Assembly (NCBI GenBank): GCA_963832715.1
Contig: CAWHVB010000005.1
Location: forward strand, 1-64,000
Reading direction: 5' to 3'
Source of the DNA: DATFVA01 sp963832715
Lineage (GTDB): Bacteria > Bacteroidota > Ignavibacteria > Ignavibacteriales > Ignavibacteriaceae
DNA: 64,000 bases
Shown: piece by piece, positions 58,606 through 64,000 of the stretch
Position numbering within the stretch: position 1 is the stretch's first letter
Layout: each line of letters starts with the position of its first letter
Position numbers and translations under genes: made by a program
The notes under the pieces: model-generated
What the model saw: the letters and a program-made list of their open reading frames with translations, nothing else
Databases searched by the model: none
Told to the model about the DNA's origin: nothing

Positions 58606-60035
58606 ACGGGACTCTCCTCAGTAACAGGGGTTTCTTCTGTTACCGGCTTAGGTTCAAATAATTCACCTTCCCGAATGGTTTTATAAATATTGTAAAGTCC
58701 TATGAAAGCTCCCGCAATAATAAATACCCCGAACATTGCACGCAGAGCCATGTAAACTGAAAGCTCAGGAAGGACCCTGTAGACTACCTCACCATTCTGC
58801 CATGCCGAACCCTGGATTAATCCTGCAATTGTTAAAACGAAAAAGAAACCGGTCAGTCCGATCATCACCAGGCCGAACTGAAGATTAACAAGTTTTTCCG
58901 AATAGAGTTTTCTTTTTGTAATCAGGGGAAGTATATGCCATAAACCTCCGATAGCAATAAATCCTGAGAACCCGAGCACAGCTATGTGTGCATGCCCAAC
59001 AGTCCAGTTTGTAAAATGAGTTACTCTTTGTACTCCCGGCAGCGATTGAACCGAACCCTGGATTCCAACGATAAGGTACCAGATAATTCCCATCATTACC
59101 CATCTTGCCGCAGGGTTTGCGAATACAGGGGCTCCTCTCTGTCTCGCCGTTAAGAATATATTTGCAATGACTGTAAATACGGGTATAAGCATCAGCACGG
59201 AATCGACTACTGTTATAACTTTCAGCCAGTTGGGAATGGGAGATTGAAGCAGATGGTGTCCGCCTATATGAGAATACAGAATTACCAGCGTCCAGAAACC
59301 GATAAGCGAAAGAGTATGAGAATAAAGCGGTGTCTTCGTCACCCGGGGTATAACGAAATAAGCTGCACCTACCGCAAGGGGAGTCAATAACATTCCCGGC
59401 AGATCGTGTCCATAGAACCAGAGGAATAATGAATCAAGCAGTCCCGGCATTGCACCTGTAGACGGATGCCACATTACATTTCCAAGCGGATAACTTGTAG
59501 ACGTCCACATTATCGCCCCTATAAAATACCAGACGGAAACATATAAGATAGTCTCCCGGCGAATTCCAATCGTTTTAATAAGGTTGAACACAAGAAGCAG
59601 CAATGAAAGCCACAGTGAAACGTCAAAGATCCAGATATATTCAGAGTATTCTCTTCCCTGCGTTACCCCGAATGAAAACGTGAGAGGACCGCTGAGAACG
59701 GTGATATTCCAGAGCAGGAAGCTCAGCCAGGCTAGCGGTTCAGACCATAATTTTGTTTTAAGCAGTGCCGGAGTATAGTATAAGCCGCATCCGATAAGTG
59801 TAGATGTAACAAATCCGTATAATACTGTGTTTACATGGATGGGACGGGTTCTTCCAAATACAAGGAAAGGAATATTGTTCCAGAATTCAGGAGCCATAAG
59901 ATGAATGGCTGCGATCATTCCGTATAAAGTTCCTACGACAAACCAGACAGTACCGGCGACGAGGAAAGCCAGCGCCGCACTTGAAGGCTGTCTTGTGAAA
60001 GCAAATATGTTCTTTTTATTTTCTATCGGTGACAT
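58602..60035 (-). CDS. ccoN: cbb3-type cytochrome c oxidase subunit I (CcoN-like)
   Basis: The haem-copper core reduces O2 to water. About 477 aa, twelve hydrophobic helices. Ligands visible: low-spin haem His in RPIHVNTVLYGF, CuB His in FYGHDLPGMLLTP and YSHIGGHHLL, active-site and second low-spin His in NWTVGHAHIAVLG. The ATG at 60035 is preferred to a TTG at 60044; it overlaps the ActA gene by 13 nt. The cbb3 type rather than aa3 is judged from the sequence around GHDLPG and the absence of separate CuA subunits in the operon. Confidence 0.85.
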   Translation of the reverse strand: MSPIENKKNIFAFTRQPSSAALAFLVAGTVWFVVGTLYGMIAAIHLMAPEFWNNIPFLVFGRTRPIHVNTVLYGFVTSTLIGCGLYYTPALLKTKLWSEPLAWLSFLLWNITVLSGPLTFSFGVTQGREYSEYIWIFDVSLWLSLLLLVFNLIKTIGIRRETILYVSVWYFIGAIMWTSTSYPLGNVMWHPSTGAMPGLLDSLFLWFYGHDLPGMLLTPLAVGAAYFVIPRVTKTPLYSHTLSLIGFWTLVILYSHIGGHHLLQSPIPNWLKVITVVDSVLMLIPVFTVIANIFLTARQRGAPVFANPAARWVMMGIIWYLIVGIQGSVQSLPGVQRVTHFTNWTVGHAHIAVLGFSGFIAIGGLWHILPLITKRKLYSEKLVNLQFGLVMIGLTGFFFVLTIAGLIQGSAWQNGEVVYRVLPELSVYMALRAMFGVFIIAGAFIGLYNIYKTIREGELFEPKPVTEETPVTEESPV

Positions 60036-60577
60036 GTAAAACAATCCGTTGTTGCATTGTTATCTCTGTGGCATTGGATGCAGAAGCCCATTGAAATATG
60101 TTTGGCTTCTATTATTCTGTCCATACCTTTTACGTTTCCATGACAGGTCCCGCAGTCAATTCCGTTTATGATGTGCATACGGTGACTGAAGTAAACGAAA
60201 TCGGGAAGATTTAATACCCTGTTCCATTCTACCGGCTCATTTTTGAAATAATGCCTTCTTAGTTTCTCGATCGGCGGATAGTTTATAATTATGGAACGGT
60301 GACAGAGCATGCACGTCTGGAGCGGCGGCATTCCTGCCACATCCGAAGTTGCCGCCGTAGCATGACACATCATACAGCTGATATTTTTCTGCCCTGCATG
60401 CAGGCGGTGACTAAAAGGGATCGGCTGTTCGGGACCGAATTTAATTTTATAATAATAATTATACATTCCTGTCATGATCACGAGTACTAAAATGGCAATT
60501 ACTGATAGTCCCGCTGAGATCTTCCAGTATTTCCTTGCCTGTCTTTTAGCTTCACTATTTTCGTTAACCGCTTTCAA
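60023..60577 (-). CDS. actA: ActA: pentahaem membrane cytochrome c of alternative complex III
   Basis: 184 aa with one N-terminal helix (GLSVIAILVLVIMTGMYNYY) and five CxxCH haem sites: CMMCH, CMLCH, CGTCH, CIQCH and CFTCH, several preceded by a FSHRLH or FSHRMH His ligand. This is the pentahaem form of ActA, which takes electrons from the iron-sulfur subunit. The start is a TTG (60577) that overlaps the stop of ActF; no earlier ATG fits. In typical act operons ActA leads; here it is downstream of ActF. Confidence 0.85.
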   Translation of the reverse strand: MKAVNENSEAKRQARKYWKISAGLSVIAILVLVIMTGMYNYYYKIKFGPEQPIPFSHRLHAGQKNISCMMCHATAATSDVAGMPPLQTCMLCHRSIIINYPPIEKLRRHYFKNEPVEWNRVLNLPDFVYFSHRMHIINGIDCGTCHGNVKGMDRIIEAKHISMGFCIQCHRDNNATTDCFTCHR

Positions 60578-61650
60578 TTCTTATCCGTCTGATATAAAAC
60601 GTTTTTCATCCGCAAAGTAAATTGAATCATTCCCAGCCCGAGAATCCCTGCAAAGGCGGCGAACGAGGATATCTCAGCCCAGCCGAAATTCAGCACGTGC
60701 TGGAAAGATGCATCAACCAGCCACCATCGTTCAATCCACATCACCGCGAGGAGAATAAAACAGATCAGTCCGAGATACCAGGTTGTCTTCTTGGCCCAGA
60801 TAGTCAGCAGAAGGATAAGGGGACCAAGATAGAAAAGTCCGATCAGCAGGAACGAGATAGTTTCCCAGGGAACGAAATTCATTCTCGGGACAATAAACCG
60901 TGTTTCGAAAGGAAGATTTTCATAATACATCGGCAGAAGCTGGCAGAACATCATATATGTTGTAAGGATACTGAATGCAAAAATCAGTTTTCCCAGGTCG
61001 TGCCTTCTGTCAGCATCCGGTTTGACGGTAAACAGGGAAATGAAAGTTAATGCCGTAATGGCGATATAAAGTCCGCTAATAAAAAAGTATGCGCCGAAAA
61101 GTGTGCTTTTCCATTCAGGGTCGAGAGCCATAACAAGATCAAATGCCAGCAGGGTAAATACAACGCAATAGACGACAATAAGTACTCCGGCTGCAAATAA
61201 TTTTCTCTCCGTGTTGCGCCTGTTTATATACCAGAACGCGGTAATCCAGAATGCTATTAAAGCTGCAAGGTCCCTGATGAATAAATACGTATTATCGAGC
61301 CAGCCGCTTTTATTATAAAGCCTGCCGAACCATGTCGCCCAGTGACTGCTTCCTGCCCATAGTAATATCAGGAAGAGAACGGACGGGATAGCAAAAGCAG
61401 CCCCTGTTATACCCAGCGGTTCAAGCTTTCCAAGCCACTTTCCGTTTGAAGCCTGCACGACTGCCACCCAGACTACCATACCCGCAGAAAGGGGTGTGAA
61501 GTAAATAAAGTTAATCAATAATGCGCGCCATGCCTGTGCATCATTCTGTCCTCCGAGGCTGATAACCCATATTACTATGCCGGCAATGAAGATCAGTCCC
61601 CATATTATACTGAACCTTATTATCTTCTGTTTATTCTCATTCTCTAACAT
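60574..61650 (-). CDS. actF: ActF: ten-helix membrane subunit of alternative complex III
   Basis: About 358 aa with around ten hydrophobic helices and few charges. Segments such as FIYFTPLSAGMVVWVAVVQA, RDLAALIAFWITAFW and WIERWWLVDASF are typical of ActF, which with ActC forms the quinol/proton-channel part of ACIII. The ATG at 61650, after AGAGGA, is chosen; the frame reaches 61680. It overlaps the previous gene by 14 nt and the next by 4 nt. Intact. Confidence 0.85.
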   Translation of the reverse strand: MLENENKQKIIRFSIIWGLIFIAGIVIWVISLGGQNDAQAWRALLINFIYFTPLSAGMVVWVAVVQASNGKWLGKLEPLGITGAAFAIPSVLFLILLWAGSSHWATWFGRLYNKSGWLDNTYLFIRDLAALIAFWITAFWYINRRNTERKLFAAGVLIVVYCVVFTLLAFDLVMALDPEWKSTLFGAYFFISGLYIAITALTFISLFTVKPDADRRHDLGKLIFAFSILTTYMMFCQLLPMYYENLPFETRFIVPRMNFVPWETISFLLIGLFYLGPLILLLTIWAKKTTWYLGLICFILLAVMWIERWWLVDASFQHVLNFGWAEISSFAAFAGILGLGMIQFTLRMKNVLYQTDKN

Positions 61651-63529
61651 TAAATTCCTCTGCATTTTCAGATAGTACAACTTCTCTAAGGTTATTCAAT
61701 TTATTACTTTCGCAGGCTATAAGGATCCCATACTTGTCTTTACTGAACCGCGGGTCATAGTAAGGATGAATTCTTTTCTTATATAACCTCGTATGGTACA
61801 GGAGGCCGATAAGAGTAGCCAGAGTGCCAAACAGGATAAGCATCTCGAAACCGACAATAGTATAAGGTATAGGAGCAGTAGGAGGCTTTCCCCCCACGAT
61901 GAGTTTATTTGTATTAGCCGTTGCAATTGCGAGAGTATAGCCGCATATTATACCAAGGATTGCACCTAAAAGCGTCCATATCCTGACAGGACTTTTAGGT
62001 TTATGAAGAATATCGCTCACTTCTTTTATCTTAAGCGGAGAGAAGGCCTCAACAACGTGATAGCCGGCCTCGTATACTTTCTTAACCGATTTAAGAAAAT
62101 GTTCGTGGCTTGAGAATATCGCCATCACCTTTGTCTTCCCTTTGATAGACGCAGAGAATGTTTTCTTCTTAGGAGGAGGTTCAATTTCAGGCGTATCTCC
62201 TTCAACCAGCTGTTCCTTATAATCCGCCATTGGAACAGTCGGGAGGGTTTTACTAAAGATCAAAAACCACATAAGGAAAAAGGCAAGTGAAGCTGCTGTT
62301 ATACTTAGTTCAACCCAGCTCGGGGTATACTTACCCCAGTTATGAGGAAGAAAATCATGGGCAGTAGATGCTGCAACAATCATTACCCTTTCGAGCCACA
62401 TCCCAAGGTTGACCACAAGTGAAATAATGAAAAGATATAAGAAGCTTCTTCTGAACTTTTTAAAGATGAACAGCATTGGTATAAAGAAGTTGCAGACAAG
62501 TATCAGGTAATAAACCCAGGCAACCCAGCCTGTCTGTATGAAGGTCGTAAACTGCGACTCGAATTTATCTCCGGAATAAAAAGCCATAGCAGGTTCGATC
62601 ACATATGTATATCCGAGTATTCCGCCGGTGACAAGCATTGTTTTTGCGACCATTTCAAAATGCTTTATCGTCATCAGTTTTTCTAATTTGAAGATCTTAC
62701 GGAGAGGGATAAGAAGCGTGAGCACCATTGCGAGTCCCGAGTGAATAGCGCCCGCGACAAAGTACGGCGCAAATATGGTTTCATGCCATCCCGGGAGTAA
62801 TCCCATAGCAAAATCCCACGACACGATGGAGTGCACAGAGATAACCAGGGGAGTGGCTAGTGCTGCGAAATACAGATATGATCTTCCGTAATGCCGCCAT
62901 TGACTCTCCGCCCCTGACCATCCAAGTGCAAGTGCCCTGTAAACTCTTGTTTTAATATGATTCGGACCTAATGTCTTTGTAAATCTGTCCCTGCCTGAAG
63001 CAAGATCGGGAATCATACCGACATACCAGAAAATCAGACTTACGGTGAAGTAAGTGGATACTGCCAGGAAGTCCCATACGAGAGGACTGAGGAAATTGGG
63101 CCAGAGCTCTCTTTCGTTTGGATAAGGCATTATGTAATAGAAGATCCATAACCTTCCGAGATGCATCAGGGGGAAAAGTCCCGCTGTCATTACCGCGAAA
63201 ATGGTCATAGCTTCAGCAGCCCGTGACACCGCATCACGGAATTTTGCCCTGACAAGAAAAAGTATTGCCGAAATTAAAGTACCCGAATGAGCTATTCCTA
63301 CCCAGAACACGAAGTTAGCAATATACACACCCCAGCCCACCGGGTGACTTAATCCTGCAACACCCATCCCGCGCCGTACCTGGTATATCCAAGCGAATAA
63401 CCCCCACACAACTACAAGGGCGAGGAAAGCTACGAAAAAATAATAAAGAGGTATCGGCGGTTTGGTTGATGATAGTACATCATCATTCACTTCCTTTAAG
63501 GTTAGTTCTTTACTGTACTCACTCTTCAT
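61637..63529 (-). CDS. actC: ActC-ActD fusion subunit of alternative complex III
   Basis: This 630-aa protein combines two normally separate subunits. Residues 1 to about 450 are a NrfD-like ten-helix ActC (GVYIANFVFWVGIAHSGTLI, PLVISVHSIVSWDFAMGLLP, GMWLERVMIVAAS). Residues about 480-630 are ActD (DUF3341), with VMAIFSSHEHFLKSVKKVYE and two helices at the end. A Pro/Lys-rich linker (IEPPPKKKT) joins them. The start codon overlaps the ActB stop by four bases. ActC is the likely quinol-oxidising site. A fusion of this kind is known from some, not all, ACIII operons, as I recall. Confidence 0.85.
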   Translation of the reverse strand: MKSEYSKELTLKEVNDDVLSSTKPPIPLYYFFVAFLALVVVWGLFAWIYQVRRGMGVAGLSHPVGWGVYIANFVFWVGIAHSGTLISAILFLVRAKFRDAVSRAAEAMTIFAVMTAGLFPLMHLGRLWIFYYIMPYPNERELWPNFLSPLVWDFLAVSTYFTVSLIFWYVGMIPDLASGRDRFTKTLGPNHIKTRVYRALALGWSGAESQWRHYGRSYLYFAALATPLVISVHSIVSWDFAMGLLPGWHETIFAPYFVAGAIHSGLAMVLTLLIPLRKIFKLEKLMTIKHFEMVAKTMLVTGGILGYTYVIEPAMAFYSGDKFESQFTTFIQTGWVAWVYYLILVCNFFIPMLFIFKKFRRSFLYLFIISLVVNLGMWLERVMIVAASTAHDFLPHNWGKYTPSWVELSITAASLAFFLMWFLIFSKTLPTVPMADYKEQLVEGDTPEIEPPPKKKTFSASIKGKTKVMAIFSSHEHFLKSVKKVYEAGYHVVEAFSPLKIKEVSDILHKPKSPVRIWTLLGAILGIICGYTLAIATANTNKLIVGGKPPTAPIPYTIVGFEMLILFGTLATLIGLLYHTRLYKKRIHPYYDPRFSKDKYGILIACESNKLNNLREVVLSENAEEFNVRE

Positions 63530-64000
63530 GCATTCTTCCCTGCATCGATTCGTTTCAGATAAGTAACTGCCGGTTTTGTATTCAGCTCTTCAAGTACGTG
63601 ATATCTTCTTAAATGGTGCCGTGTTATGTCGGTAACTTTCGAATTATCATCAAGCAGGTCACCAAATACGATTGCGCTTGTGGGACAGGTCTGAACGCAT
63701 GCCGGGGTAATATCACCATCCTCTATCTTTTCTCCTGCCGTCTTTTTATGATACTCGACATTTCTTATTCTCTGTACGCAGAATGTACATTTCTCCATTA
63801 CACCTCTTACCCTAACAGTGACTTCAGGGTTCAGCTGCATATCCAGCGGCCACTCAAAATGGAAGTTGAACCAGTTGAACCTGCGTACTTTATAAGGACA
63901 GTTGTTCGAGCAGTACCTCGTCCCTATGCACCTGTTGTATATCTGTGCATTCAAACCTTCTTCATTATGTACTGCGGCAAAAACAGGACATACAGGTTCA
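63526..64000 (-). CDS. actB: ActB (iron-sulfur part) of alternative complex III, 5' partial
   Basis: The frame is open to the window edge, so the gene continues beyond 64000. The visible part is the ferredoxin-like C-terminal region: CIGTRYCSNNCPYKVRRFNW, CTFCVQRIRN and CVQTCPTSAIVFGD, spaced as for four [4Fe-4S]/[3Fe-4S] ligands in ActB. In full ActB this follows a molybdopterin-like domain without cofactor. It ends at 63526, overlapping ActC. It is the first gene of the operon within this window. Confidence 0.9.
   Translation of the reverse strand, partial: EPVCPVFAAVHNEEGLNAQIYNRCIGTRYCSNNCPYKVRRFNWFNFHFEWPLDMQLNPEVTVRVRGVMEKCTFCVQRIRNVEYHKKTAGEKIEDGDITPACVQTCPTSAIVFGDLLDDNSKVTDITRHHLRRYHVLEELNTKPAVTYLKRIDAGKNA

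Overview
The window looks like the chromosome of a moderately AT-rich member of the Ignavibacteria/Bacteroidota-Chlorobi group. The evidence is several secreted proteins ending in the type IX secretion (T9SS) C-terminal domain with the motif NYPNPFNP, a hybrid one-protein two-component regulator of the Bacteroidota type, and an alternative complex III (ACIII) respiratory operon. No rRNA, tRNA or CRISPR array was seen.

Layout. 0.1-4.3 kb: a hybrid sensor/regulator broken by about nine frameshifts. 4.4-12.8 kb: a lone T9SS tail, a T9SS-exported Asp-box protein, a small basic protein, a TPR protein, a WYL regulator next to a VOC protein, an unknown conserved gene, a truncated amidohydrolase and two related unknown genes. 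12.9-20.0 kb: an AT-rich defence island with a PD-(D/E)XK-like gene and a partner on the minus strand, a Gabija-like pair (OLD-type ATPase/TOPRIM plus UvrD-type helicase) and a HEPN-type gene carrying an R-x4-H motif. 20.2-31.7 kb: a metallophosphoesterase, then a duplicated module of 29-nt hairpin repeats, a 77-aa protein and a lipoprotein with conserved head and divergent body, with a 1500-aa T9SS metalloprotease-like protein between the copies. 30.6-33.1 kb: a dense intergenic repeat field with an IS3 element inserted in it.

33.1-48.4 kb: a stress and energy block with a membrane protein, a universal stress protein, a PAS/sigma54 activator, two SDRs flanking a VOC protein, a proton-type P-ATPase, glycogen phosphorylase, GAPDH, Dps, a UBP zinc finger, a lone receiver and a TonB-like protein. 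48.4-56.2 kb, minus strand: a likely sugar-acid/2-hydroxy-acid set (TPP enzyme, SDR, enolase-superfamily dehydratase, FAD/Fe-S oxidase, PPC-domain protein) ending in a homologue of the Anabaena sensory rhodopsin transducer. 56.3-64.0 kb, minus strand: one tightly overlapping operon combining ACIII (ActB partial, ActC-ActD fusion, ActF, ActA, ActE-like) with a cbb3-like oxygen reductase, which would move electrons from quinol through c-type haems to oxygen.

Many genes carry single-base frameshifts, several at homopolymers. Those in single-hit metabolic genes are probably uncorrected sequencing indels. The dense ones in 0.1-4.3 kb and 13-20 kb may be real decay. For such genes I give one composite span and state where the frame changes.
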